DNA from: Pseudomonadota bacterium
GTDB taxonomy: Bacteria > Pseudomonadota > Alphaproteobacteria > SMXQ01
Length of the DNA: 7,276 nucleotides
Assembly: GCA_022562375.1 (NCBI GenBank)
Contig: JADFPK010000089.1
Coordinates: forward strand, 1 to 7,276
Direction: 5' to 3'
Shown: one piece after another, positions 1 through 6,129 of the stretch
How the letters are laid out: each line of letters starts with the position of its first letter
Numbering within the stretch: position 1 is the first letter of the stretch
The notes under the pieces: model-generated
What the model saw: only the letters and a program-made list of their open reading frames with translations
What the model was told of the DNA's origin: nothing
Databases searched by the model: none
Made by a program: the position numbers and the translations under genes

Positions 1-63
1 ACGCCATCCAACGATTCGTGGGTCCCGGGATGAAACGCTGCACCTGCACGGTGGCGCCAGTGA

Positions 64-171
64 GTGAGTAGCCCGATTAGCGGTAGCGCAAGCATTGGAC
101 CCTGGCCGGAGCTCTCGGCCGAGGCGAAGGTCCTTTTGATGCCGAAGTGGGAGGAGCGGGGCAAGAAGTAG
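64..171 (+). pseudogene. Possible C-terminal remnant of an unidentified gene
   Basis: From about position 103 to the TAG at 169-171 this frame looks like real protein: WPELSAEAK, then VLLMPKWEERGKK, with nearly every codon ending in G or C and a basic tail typical of a protein C-terminus. Upstream the frame is closed by TGA at 61-63 and again at 31-33, and the other two plus frames close at 65-67 and 69-71. An intact gene therefore cannot enter from the left in any plus frame. It may be the end of a gene broken by frameshift or decay, or chance. I do not recognise the family. The opposite strand is also open here (an ATG at 95 reads leftwards off the window), so a minus-strand gene start cannot be excluded. 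Confidence 0.25.
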
Positions 172-433
172 CTGGTTGCCGGTCGAGATTGCTCAAGACC
201 AGCAATGGTCATTTGAAGCTATACGGAAATCACTGGTTTTCGGTATACCAGCAGGATCAAGCCCCCATTCAGCAACCGGCTCCGCGCGAATGTAGATCGG
301 CTGCGGAACATCCCCGGCACGGTGCACATTAGGGCGACTTTTGTCCGTCCCCAATTCGTGCTCGGCAGGAGAGCGCGATGCCATGCAAGGTCAAGAGGAA
401 CGGAACCCGTTTTCGGTTTAGGGCGGCGGGGGT
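172..433. other. Intergenic region without a recognisable gene
   Basis: No frame here has codon bias or motifs resembling the neighbouring genes, and short frames on both strands give low-complexity or shadow-like products. The part from about 200 to 260 is clearly richer in A and T than the rest of the window. ACCAGC occurs at 198-203 and again at about 248-253, with partner GCTGGT at 171-176, so the DNA can form alternative small hairpins. It probably holds the upstream regulatory DNA of the sulfatase gene plus decayed sequence. No tRNA or rRNA was recognised. Confidence 0.5.
221..246. repeat. Imperfect inverted repeat (hairpin) in AT-richer DNA
   Basis: ATACGGAAA at 221-229 can pair with TTTCGGTAT at 238-246 in eight of nine positions (one G-G mismatch), leaving an 8-base loop. 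It is not followed by a T run on either strand, so it is not a clear rho-independent terminator. It could be the end signal of a lost gene, a binding site or chance. Confidence 0.35.
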
Positions 434-453
434 GCCGATTTATCGGCTATGAT
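434..453 (+). promoter_or_regulatory. 14-bp palindrome abutting a possible -10 box before the sulfatase
   Basis: GCCGAT at 434-439 and ATCGGC at 442-447 form a perfect inverted repeat around a TT centre. It is followed immediately by TATGAT at 448-453, a five-of-six match to the sigma-70 -10 hexamer. No good -35 box is seen about 17 bases upstream. If this is the -10 box, transcription would start near 460. The leader would then be about 25 bases and contain GGAAGG (475-480), which fits translation from the ATG at 485 and not from 449. The palindrome would be placed as an operator next to the -10. This is inference from position only. Confidence 0.3.
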
Positions 454-484
454 CGCGCCCACCACCGAAAGCGTGGAAGGATCG

Positions 485-1939
485 ATGACGGCGATGAACG
501 TTCTTTACATCATGTCCGACCAGCATCAGCAGAAGGTGGCCGGATGCTACGGACACCCTTTCGTCAAGACGCCCAACATCGACCGCCTTGCCGCCAGGGG
601 CACCCGCTTCGCCGTTGCCTACACCAACTCGCCGATCTGCGTCCCGGCCCGCGCCACCCTGGCCACCGGCCGCTACGTCCATGAGACGCGATACTGGGAC
701 AACGCGCAGGCCTACGATGGCCGGGTCAAGAGCTGGCACCACATGCTCCGGGACCAGGGCACGGGCGCCGTCTCGATCGGCAAGCTGCACTTCCGCAGGG
801 AGGACGATCCGACCGGCTTGGTCCGCCAGGTCATACCGATGCATATCGTCGACGGCATCGGCGATCTCCGAGATTGCGTCAAACGGCCGATGGCGCCGCC
901 GCTCAAGCAGAGCAAGGTCGCCACCCGCATCGGCCCCGGCGAATCCCCCTATACGAAATACGACCGGGAGATCGCCGGGCGCTGCTGCGACTGGCTGCGC
1001 CAGGAGGCGGCGCGGCCGAAGGGCCGGCCCTGGGTGCTGTTCTGCTCCTTCGTCTGCCCCCATCCACCGCACATCGCGCCGGCCGAATTTTATGAGATGT
1101 ACCCGGCCGAGGAGATGCCGACGCCCAAGCTCGGCGATCCGGACGCGCCGCTCCACCCCTGGATCGCCCGGCAGCAGCGCAACCGCAACCATGACGACTT
1201 TCTCAACCTCGAGAGCCGCCGGGTGCTGATGGCGTCCTATTTCGGCTGCACCAGCTTCCTCGACGATAACGTCGGCAAGGTTTTGGACTGCCTCGAAACC
1301 TGCGGGCTCGGCGACGATACCGTCGTCATCTACACCAGCGATCACGGCGAGAACCTCGGCGCGCGGCGCCTCTGGGGCAAGTCCAACATGTATGAGGAAG
1401 CCAATGCCGTGCCGATGATTCTCGGCGGCCCGGGCGTGCCCGCCGGCAAGGTATCGACGACGGCGGTGACGCTGGCCGATATCGCGCCGACGATCCTCGA
1501 TGCGGTCGGCCTCGGCGAGACCGCCCGGGCGGAAGGACTGCCCGGGCGCTCATTGCTGGAGATCGCCGGCGGCGAGGACGATCCCGAACGCACCGCCTTC
1601 AGCGAATACTTCGCCGCCGCCGCCGATCGCGCCACCTTCATGATCAGGCGCGGCGCCTACAAATACATCCACTATGTCGGCTACGAGCCGGAGTTGTTCG
1701 ACCTCGAGAGCGACCCGCAAGAGATCGACAACCTGGCCAAGGACCCGGCACACCGCTCAACCGTCGATGAGTACGAGGGCATCTTGCGGGCGATGCTCGA
1801 CCCGGAAGCGGTCGACGAACAGGCCTATCGCGACCAGACGGCGCTGGTGGAGAAGCATGGCGGCCGCCAAGCGGTGCTGGCGCGAGGCGGCATCCAGGGC
1901 ACGCCGGCGCCGGGAGAGGAGGCGGAATTCGTCACCTAG
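485..1939 (+). CDS. Type I sulfatase family hydrolase (choline-sulfatase-like)
   Basis: A 484-residue enzyme of the alkaline-phosphatase superfamily that should hydrolyse a sulfate ester (or possibly a phosphonate monoester), using a formylglycine made from cysteine. The N-terminal strand NVLYIMSDQHQ gives the first metal ligand (D12). The sulfatase signature CVPARATLATGR places the formylglycine Cys at residue 52 (codon 638-640) with Arg56. PHPPH lies at 192-196. SDHGENLG gives metal ligands D286 and H287. LWGK followed by MYEE places an active-site Lys at 299. The order and spacing are those of a complete sulfatase. ATG 485 is preferred because GGAAGG lies just upstream and homology begins there; the in-frame ATG at 449 would add 12 unconserved residues and has no ribosome binding site. 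No signal peptide is seen, so it is probably cytoplasmic. Having DQ instead of DD after the first strand, and the tail HGGRQAVLARGG, resemble bacterial choline-sulfatase/phosphonate hydrolase relatives. The true substrate cannot be read from sequence. No sulfatase-modifying enzyme gene is adjacent. Confidence 0.9.
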   Translation: MTAMNVLYIMSDQHQQKVAGCYGHPFVKTPNIDRLAARGTRFAVAYTNSPICVPARATLATGRYVHETRYWDNAQAYDGRVKSWHHMLRDQGTGAVSIGKLHFRREDDPTGLVRQVIPMHIVDGIGDLRDCVKRPMAPPLKQSKVATRIGPGESPYTKYDREIAGRCCDWLRQEAARPKGRPWVLFCSFVCPHPPHIAPAEFYEMYPAEEMPTPKLGDPDAPLHPWIARQQRNRNHDDFLNLESRRVLMASYFGCTSFLDDNVGKVLDCLETCGLGDDTVVIYTSDHGENLGARRLWGKSNMYEEANAVPMILGGPGVPAGKVSTTAVTLADIAPTILDAVGLGETARAEGLPGRSLLEIAGGEDDPERTAFSEYFAAAADRATFMIRRGAYKYIHYVGYEPELFDLESDPQEIDNLAKDPAHRSTVDEYEGILRAMLDPEAVDEQAYRDQTALVEKHGGRQAVLARGGIQGTPAPGEEAEFVT

Positions 1940-1989
1940 CGCGGTTCTTGGTAGATAGGAATCAACTCGACCCTTGCCGCCAAGACCCC

Positions 1990-2121
1990 CTACGGGCCCT
2001 CGCTCTTCTTCTCTTCTCTTCCCTCGTCCTCGCGGTCCAAATTCCGCAACAGCATCCACGGGAACACCACCGTCAGGAGGACCCCGACGACAATTCCAAG
2101 GACGATATAGACCACGCTCAT
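1990..2121 (-). CDS. Small single-helix membrane protein (43 aa), second gene of a micro-operon
   Basis: Read on the minus strand from ATG 2121 to TAG 1990 this gives 43 residues. Residues 3-25 are strongly hydrophobic (VVYIVLGIVVGVLL, then TVVFPWMLL), followed by a highly charged tail from R26 with many Glu, Asp, Arg and Lys. This is the layout of a tiny bitopic membrane protein with N-terminus out and tail in the cytoplasm. Its start overlaps the stop of the preceding small frame as ATGA, and no Shine-Dalgarno sequence lies before it, so translation probably depends on coupling to that frame. It converges on the sulfatase, whose stop is 50 bases away; no convincing terminator is seen between them. 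I do not recognise the family. Small accessory subunits of membrane complexes have this shape, but no partner is visible. Confidence 0.6.
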   Translation of the reverse strand: MSVVYIVLGIVVGVLLTVVFPWMLLRNLDREDEGREEKKSEGP

Positions 2122-2222
2122 GGAAGATTGACGATAACACCCACGATCGATGCCAAGAGGACGACACCCCCGATTATCGCCGCCACCAGGTACACGTTCT
2201 TTGGATTAAAGTCTTCCGACAT
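2118..2222 (-). CDS. Small single-helix membrane protein (34 aa), first gene of a micro-operon
   Basis: Read on the minus strand from ATG 2222 to TGA 2118 this gives 34 residues: a short polar start (MSEDFNPKN), then one hydrophobic segment from about residue 10 to 32 containing VYLVAAIIGGVVLL, ending NLP. It is essentially a lone transmembrane helix with a small-residue GG motif. GGAAGG lies one base before the ATG and GGGGGT lies further upstream at better spacing, so the binding site is imperfect. An extended -10 promoter sits about 40 bases upstream. The TGA stop overlaps the ATG of the next small frame. Two adjacent frames that are both tiny, hydrophobic, overlapping by ATGA and behind a promoter are unlikely to be chance. 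The family is not recognised. The position downstream of selB may or may not be functional. Confidence 0.6.
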   Translation of the reverse strand: MSEDFNPKNVYLVAAIIGGVVLLASIVGVIVNLP

Positions 2223-2260
2223 GCCTTCCGGACCCCCGTTCGTTTTCGGTCGCGGTGACC

Positions 2261-2269
2261 AGTATAACA
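2261..2269 (-). promoter_or_regulatory. Extended -10 promoter for the two small membrane genes
   Basis: On the minus strand the sequence reads TGTTATACT, an extended -10 element (TGn followed by TATACT, five of six to consensus). It stands out against the GC-rich surroundings. The only -35-like hexamer, TTGGCG (2292-2287), is about 20 bases away, which is too far for optimal spacing, but extended -10 promoters tolerate this. Transcription would start near 2254, giving a leader of about 30 bases before ATG 2222. This would let the small genes be expressed independently of selAB. Confidence 0.5.
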
Positions 2270-2310
2270 AAATTCCACCGAACCAGCGCCAAACATCGGT
2301 CTAAAGGGTC

Positions 2311-2340
2311 GATCCCCATGAAAAGGAATGAAAAGGGGTC
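2311..2340. repeat. Hairpin-capable element with ATGAAAAGG direct repeats, downstream of selB
   Basis: GATCCCC (2311-2317) can pair with GGGGTC (2335-2340) allowing one bulge. The stretch includes the direct repeats ATGAAAAGG at 2318-2326 and 2328-2336; the second runs into the right arm. It lies between the selB stop and the small-gene promoter. On the minus strand it could act as a weak terminator or RNA stability element for selAB, but there is no clean T run after the stem. It could also be a dispersed palindromic repeat of the genome. Confidence 0.3.
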
Positions 2341-2367
2341 AATGGCAGCGGATGATCGGGCGCGCGA

Positions 2368-4299
2368 CTAGGTCGGGGGGGCTCCGAAGATCTCGGCGGC
2401 GGGCTTGAGCACCCGGCGGTCATCCCGCACACGCCGGGTGAAACCCGAGCGGTCGAAGAACTCCAGCAGGCGGATGGTGAGGTTGCGGCCGATCCCGGAA
2501 TGATCGCGATAGGCCGCGGCGGTGAACAGCCCGTCCGGGGTCCCGGCGGCAAGGGTCTCGGCCATCTCGGCCAGGCGAATGATCGTCGGCAGCGGGAAGA
2601 AATGGTTCTCCGACAGGCGCAGCACCAGACCGAGCTTCTGGGCGCGCAGCAGGAATGACTTGACGGCTTTGGCGTCGAGCCCGAGCGCCGCCGCCAGCTC
2701 CGCCACCATCGGCGGGCGCAAATCGGCGTCCTCCAGCAGCGGACGCAGCTTTTGCCACAACGCCGCCTCCCCGGGGGTCAGCGCCGCGCGATGGCCGGGC
2801 AGACGCAAAAGCCCGCGGTCACGCCGCACCGTGCCGTGGCCCAGGAGATCTTCGATGACGGCGTCGAACACTCGTCGATCGATCCTCTGGGGCAGCGCGC
2901 GGCGGAGCTCGTGCTCGCTCATCCCGGGACTGTGCGGCGCCCTGGCGTGCCAAAGCTTGAGCGCATCCACCACCGAGACCCGTTGCGCCTCCCAGTGTTC
3001 GGGCGCCAGTCCGATCGGCGCCCGGGCGTCGCCGGCGCGGATCATCCCGGCGCGGGGCCAGAGATCGGCGGCCTCCTCGGGCGTCAGGTTCCAGGCCCGG
3101 GCGAAACGGTCGAGCTCCAGCCCGCCCGGCAGCCCGGCCAGCAGATCGTCCAAGGCCGCCGCCGCATCGCCCAACTCCATGGCGGCAAGGTAGCGAAGCC
3201 GCGAAGGCCGCGAACGCCCCCGTGCCGGGGCGAAGGGATCGACGACGAAGCCGCCGGCGATGGTGCGGCGCGCCGATTGATCGCGCAGGATCAAGCCGTC
3301 GCCCCTGGCGGCGCCGAGCGGTTGGTCGAGGACCAGTTGCACCAGACCCGACGCGCCGGGCGCGATCGCCCGCCCTTCGAGGACCGCGACCCGGCCGGTC
3401 AGGTGGGCGGCGCCGAGATGCACATGCACCGGCGTGAAGTGCCTGAGCGCCCGGTTCTCGGAGGCGAGAACCCGGATCCGGGCATCGATGCGCCGGCCAG
3501 GCCCGTGGGCGGCGGCGGCGAGCACCCAGTCGCCGCGGCCGGGCGTGATCTTCTTGAGGTCGGCGCCGGCGATGTTGAGCGCCGCGCGCTGCCCCGCCGA
3601 CGCCGTTTCCGATTGCCGCCGTTCGGCATGGATGGCGCGGACGCGCACGTCGATCCCCTGGGGCGAGAGGACAAGCATATCGCCGCGCTTCACCTTGCCC
3701 GAGAACACCGTCCCGGTGACCACGAGGCCGGCGCCGGCGACGGTGAAGCGGCGGTCGATGGCGAGACGGAAGTTGCCGTCCGCCGGCCTCGGCGCCAAAG
3801 TCCTGGCGGCGTCCTCGAGATGCGCGCGCAATTCCGCTACGCCGGCGCCGGTCACCGCCGATAGCGGGAACACCGCCCGGCCGGCAAGACCCGTGCCCAC
3901 CAGCAGATCGTGAACCTGGCCGACGACCTCGGCCACCCGCCCGCGCTCGACGCGGTCCGTCTTGGTCACCGCCACGGCGCCGTTGGTGACGCCGAGAAGA
4001 TCGAGGATGGCGAGGTGCTCCTCGGTTTGCGGCATCACCCCATCGTCGGCGGCGATGACGAGAAGGGCGAAATCTATGCCGGTGACGCCGGCCAACATGT
4101 TGCGGATGAAGCGTTCGTGACCGGGAACGTCGATGAATCCGAGCACCCGGCCGCCCTCGAGATTCACATAGGCGAAACCGAGGTCGATCGACAGGCCGCG
4201 GGCCTTCTCCTCCGGCAGCCTGTCGGTGTCGACGCCGGTCAGCGCCTTGATCAAGGCGGTCTTGCCGTGATCGACGTGTCCCGCGGTGGCGATGATCAC
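2368..4299 (-). CDS. selB: Selenocysteine-specific translation elongation factor SelB
   Basis: SelB is the GTP-dependent factor that carries selenocysteinyl-tRNA(Sec) to ribosomes stalled at a UGA followed by a SECIS hairpin. The protein is 643 residues, close to the usual 600-650. The GTPase domain has G1 GHVDHGKT (7-14), the SelB-type switch RGLSIDLGF (34-42), G3 DVPGH (57-61), G4 TKTD (112-115) and G5 SAVTG (147-151). EF-Tu-like beta-barrel domains follow, then C-terminal winged-helix domains. The last of these (about 589-643) contains [19 protein letters not shown], the region that reads the SECIS RNA. The GTG start at 4299 is set by the P-loop position. The frame runs open far upstream through selA in another frame, so the longest open frame is an over-extension. 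GTG overlaps the selA stop (GTGA), and a GGGGAGG about 10 bases upstream lies inside selA, which implies coupled translation from one operon. Confidence 0.96.
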   Translation of the reverse strand: MIIATAGHVDHGKTALIKALTGVDTDRLPEEKARGLSIDLGFAYVNLEGGRVLGFIDVPGHERFIRNMLAGVTGIDFALLVIAADDGVMPQTEEHLAILDLLGVTNGAVAVTKTDRVERGRVAEVVGQVHDLLVGTGLAGRAVFPLSAVTGAGVAELRAHLEDAARTLAPRPADGNFRLAIDRRFTVAGAGLVVTGTVFSGKVKRGDMLVLSPQGIDVRVRAIHAERRQSETASAGQRAALNIAGADLKKITPGRGDWVLAAAAHGPGRRIDARIRVLASENRALRHFTPVHVHLGAAHLTGRVAVLEGRAIAPGASGLVQLVLDQPLGAARGDGLILRDQSARRTIAGGFVVDPFAPARGRSRPSRLRYLAAMELGDAAAALDDLLAGLPGGLELDRFARAWNLTPEEAADLWPRAGMIRAGDARAPIGLAPEHWEAQRVSVVDALKLWHARAPHSPGMSEHELRRALPQRIDRRVFDAVIEDLLGHGTVRRDRGLLRLPGHRAALTPGEAALWQKLRPLLEDADLRPPMVAELAAALGLDAKAVKSFLLRAQKLGLVLRLSENHFFPLPTIIRLAEMAETLAAGTPDGLFTAAAYRDHSGIGRNLTIRLLEFFDRSGFTRRVRDDRRVLKPAAEIFGAPPT

Positions 4300-5747
4300 G
4301 CTTTGCCCGCCTCCCCCGCCTTCCCCGCCTCCCCCGGAGCCAGCAAACCGATCTGATCGACGAACGCCGCTTCGTCCTCGAGACACCTGAGATCGAGGAT
4401 CAAGGCGCCGTCCCGGACCCGGCCGATGACGGGCACGGGCAACGCCCGGAACGCTTGGGTCAGACGGCGAAGCCCGGCGCCGGCGCCCCGCTTCGCCGCC
4501 GGACGGATCGATAGCGCCACCGATGGCAGCCGGTCGACGGGCAGCGCGCCGCTGCCGATCTGGCTCTGACAGGGGACGATCTCGACCACCGCGATTGCCG
4601 CCAGCGGCCCGGCGAGGACCGGTCGCAGGCGCGAAGCCGCCGCCTCGATGTCCTCGACCGGCCGGGCCAGGAGGCGAAGCGCCGGCAGGCGTTCCGCCAG
4701 CCGCTCCGGGTCGGCATAAAGACGCAGGACGGCGGCCAACGCGGCGATGGTCATCTTGTCGACGCGCATCGCCCGCTTCATCGGATTGCGCCTGATCCTG
4801 GCGATGAGATCGGCCCGCCCGGCGATGATCCCGGCCTGCGGCCCGCCGAGCAGCTTGTCGCCGGAGAAGGTGACGATGTCGGCGCCCTGGGCCAGGGTCT
4901 CGGCCGCCGTCGGCTCGTGGGGCAGGCCGTAACGCTCGAGCGGAACCAGTATGCCGCTGCCGAGATCGACGACCAGCGCCAGGCCCTTTTCGTGGGCGAG
5001 GCCGGCGAGTTCGGCAACCTCGACGGCGGCGGTGAACCCTTCGACGGCATAGTTGCTGGTATGCACCTTCATCAACAGGGCGGTGCGCCCCGAGATCGCC
5101 CCGGCATAATCCGCCAGGTGGGTGCGGTTGGTGGTGCCGACCTCGATGAGCTTGCAGCCCGCCCGCTTGATGATGTCCGGCATCCGGAAGGCGCCGCCGA
5201 TCTCGATCAGCTCGCCGCGCGACAGCGGCACTTGCTTGCGAAGGGCGAGGCTGTTCAGCGTCAGCAACACGGCGGCGGCGTTGTTGTTGACCACCGTTGC
5301 GGCCTCGGCCCCGGTCAACCGGCAAAGCCAGCTTTCGAGATGGTCGTCGCGGTCGCCGCGCCGGCCGGTCTTGAGATCGAATTCGAGGTTCGACGCGCCC
5401 TCGGCGACCGCCGCCACGGCCTCGATCGCCTCGATCGGCAGGGGCGCCCGGCCGAGATTGGTGTGCAGCACCGTGCCGGTGAGATTGAATACAGGGCCGA
5501 GCGTCGGCGCCACCATCGCCGCCACATGTTCGGCGATCCTGGCGACCACGGCATCGTCACCGGCCCCGGCGAGCGCCGCCTCGCCGTCATCGCCAAGCGC
5601 CTGGCGCAGCTCGGCGAGGGCGGCGCGCGCGGCTCCGGTCACCACGGCCCGGCCGTGGACCTCGATAAGCGGGCGTAGCGCCGCCAGGCGGATGACCCGG
5701 TCGACCGACGGCACCGCCGCCTGCGCGGCCCTGGCGGATCCGGTCAT
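4296..5747 (-). CDS. selA: L-seryl-tRNA(Sec) selenium transferase SelA (selenocysteine synthase)
   Basis: SelA is a PLP enzyme that turns seryl-tRNA(Sec) into selenocysteinyl-tRNA(Sec) using selenophosphate. Seen in order: [58 protein letters not shown], then [13 protein letters not shown] with the PLP-binding lysine (codon 4856-4854, residue 298 from this start). Near the C-terminus are [15 protein letters not shown] and LPVPVIGR, then LDLRCLEDE. At 483 residues it slightly exceeds the E. coli enzyme (463 as I recall). The ATG at 5747 is chosen because GGAGG lies 9 bases upstream and the N-terminus then aligns without gap to E. coli SelA through the conserved P-x-x-D-R. An in-frame ATG at 5777 would add 10 residues and arises inside a tandem duplication; it remains possible. 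The extra C-terminal tail is a GEAGKA repeat that supplies the selB ribosome binding site. Confidence 0.96.
   Translation of the reverse strand: MTGSARAAQAAVPSVDRVIRLAALRPLIEVHGRAVVTGAARAALAELRQALGDDGEAALAGAGDDAVVARIAEHVAAMVAPTLGPVFNLTGTVLHTNLGRAPLPIEAIEAVAAVAEGASNLEFDLKTGRRGDRDDHLESWLCRLTGAEAATVVNNNAAAVLLTLNSLALRKQVPLSRGELIEIGGAFRMPDIIKRAGCKLIEVGTTNRTHLADYAGAISGRTALLMKVHTSNYAVEGFTAAVEVAELAGLAHEKGLALVVDLGSGILVPLERYGLPHEPTAAETLAQGADIVTFSGDKLLGGPQAGIIAGRADLIARIRRNPMKRAMRVDKMTIAALAAVLRLYADPERLAERLPALRLLARPVEDIEAAASRLRPVLAGPLAAIAVVEIVPCQSQIGSGALPVDRLPSVALSIRPAAKRGAGAGLRRLTQAFRALPVPVIGRVRDGALILDLRCLEDEAAFVDQIGLLAPGEAGKAGEAGKA
4299..4334 (-). repeat. Purine-rich 18-bp repeat encoding GEAGKA twice at the SelA C-terminus
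   Basis: The last twelve SelA residues are [12 protein letters not shown], encoded by two 18-bp units that differ at two third-codon positions. The coding strand is almost all G and A and contains two GGGGAGG motifs; the nearer ends about 10 bases before the selB GTG. The tail lies beyond the conserved end of the SelA family. It may have been kept because the RNA acts as the selB Shine-Dalgarno region more than for its protein sequence. Confidence 0.7.
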
Positions 5748-5760
5748 CGGCGCATACCTC

Positions 5761-5800
5761 CCCCCTCGGTCACTCATCGGCCCCCTCGGTCACTCATCGG
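5761..5800. repeat. Perfect 20-bp tandem duplication at the selA start
   Basis: The 20 bases at 5761-5780 are repeated exactly at 5781-5800. On the minus strand each copy holds CCGATGAGTGACCGAGGGGG, that is, an ATG followed by a GAGG-rich Shine-Dalgarno-like run. Because 20 is not a multiple of three, the two ATGs (5797 and 5777) are in different frames. Only the inner one is in frame with selA. The identity of the copies suggests a recent event or a repeat maintained by slippage. Confidence 0.9.
5774..5797 (-). other. Possible 7-codon upstream frame coupled to selA
   Basis: The ATG in the outer repeat copy (5797) opens MSDRGGR and then stops at TGA 5776-5774. That TGA overlaps the in-frame selA ATG at 5777 as ATGA. 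The peptide is identical to the first residues read from the inner ATG because both come from the duplication. There is no strong ribosome binding site before 5797, so translation is uncertain. If it is translated, it could feed ribosomes onto the 5777 start or attenuate selA. Confidence 0.2.
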
Positions 5801-5832
5801 CGAAGCGTTCGAACCTGAATTCCAGCCTCGGC

Positions 5833-5859
5833 CCGCCGATTATAGTCCGAAACCGGCGG
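5833..5859 (-). promoter_or_regulatory. selA promoter -10 box within an inverted repeat
   Basis: On the minus strand a perfect TATAAT lies at 5844-5839, giving a likely transcription start near 5832. The leader would be about 85 bases to the ATG at 5747, or about 55 to 5777. No clear -35 hexamer is seen 16-18 bases upstream. The box overlaps the right arm of an inverted repeat (minus strand CCGCCGGTT, nine bases, AATCGGCGG), which pairs in eight standard positions plus one G-T. This is a plausible operator geometry for control of selAB, but no regulator family could be assigned from the sequence. Confidence 0.45.
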
Positions 5860-6024
5860 CTCCGCATGGCGCGGGGCAAAGAAACGCGGGACAACCGGCA
5901 ATAGGAGCTTTCCTTCTCCACTGCCACTCTCTATATTCGCGCCGTTTGGATTGGCGCCGGGGCGAAAGCGTTTCTTAACCCTTGACCCTTATCGGTTAAC
6001 CCAGTTCCCAGTTAGAGATCGCCA
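5860..6024. other. Divergent intergenic region between selA and otsB
   Basis: No gene is seen here. TATATT at 5932-5937 on the plus strand is a possible -10 box for otsB, with a poor -35. The same site read on the minus strand gives TATAGA, a possible second selA promoter. TTAACC at 5975-5980 and GGTTAA at 5994-5999 form an inverted repeat with a 13-base gap; within it ACCCTT occurs twice. TTGACC at 5982-5987 resembles a -35 box but has no -10 partner at normal spacing. The stretch is less GC-rich than the genes and is most likely shared regulatory DNA. Confidence 0.4.
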
Positions 6025-6129
6025 ATGATGGCTTGCGCCCGGCACAAGGTTTCGCGCCATCCCGGCCCCGCCGCCGCCGGCGCCCCGGCCGCCATTCTCC
6101 CTGTTCGGGGGCAGATACCCGCGTCATGA
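6025..6129 (+). CDS. Possible short leader frame (34 aa) overlapping otsB by ATGA
   Basis: From ATG 6025 (or 6028) a frame of 34 codons ends in TGA at 6127-6129, overlapping the otsB ATG (6126) as ATGA. The product begins MMACARHKVSRH and continues with an Ala/Pro-rich stretch, without any known motif. The evidence is the exact ATGA overlap and the lack of a good Shine-Dalgarno sequence directly before otsB, so a translated leader could help otsB initiation. GC-rich DNA often has open frames of this length, so chance is a serious alternative. Confidence 0.2.
   Translation: MMACARHKVSRHPGPAAAGAPAAILPVRGQIPAS

Noticed and set aside
440..1345. 301-residue minus-strand frame opposite the sulfatase
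   Set aside because: It is antisense to conserved sulfatase codons and has no recognisable domain.
1946..1985. Possible terminator between the sulfatase and the convergent small genes (TCTTGG with CCAAGA)
   Set aside because: The stem is only six bases with a 28-base loop and has no T run.
2318..2371. 17-codon plus-strand frame starting at ATG 2318
   Set aside because: It has no ribosome binding site, the product is polar and random-looking, and the ATG lies in the direct-repeat element.
2752..3864. 370-residue plus-strand frame opposite selB
   Set aside because: It is a shadow of selB, rich in Arg, Gly and Pro with no domain.
4300..5325. N-terminal extension of the SelB frame through selA (985-residue frame)
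   Set aside because: It overlaps selA out of frame, is Arg/Gly/Ala-rich shadow sequence, and the GTPase P-loop fixes the SelB start at GTG 4299.
5800..5835. tRNA-like T-loop (GGTTCGAAC on the minus strand near 5808-5816), considered as a possible selC
   Set aside because: The flanking bases do not form a T-stem, and no acceptor, D or anticodon arms are present.
4917..5904. Long plus-strand frames opposite selA
   Set aside because: They are antisense shadows of selA without family resemblance.
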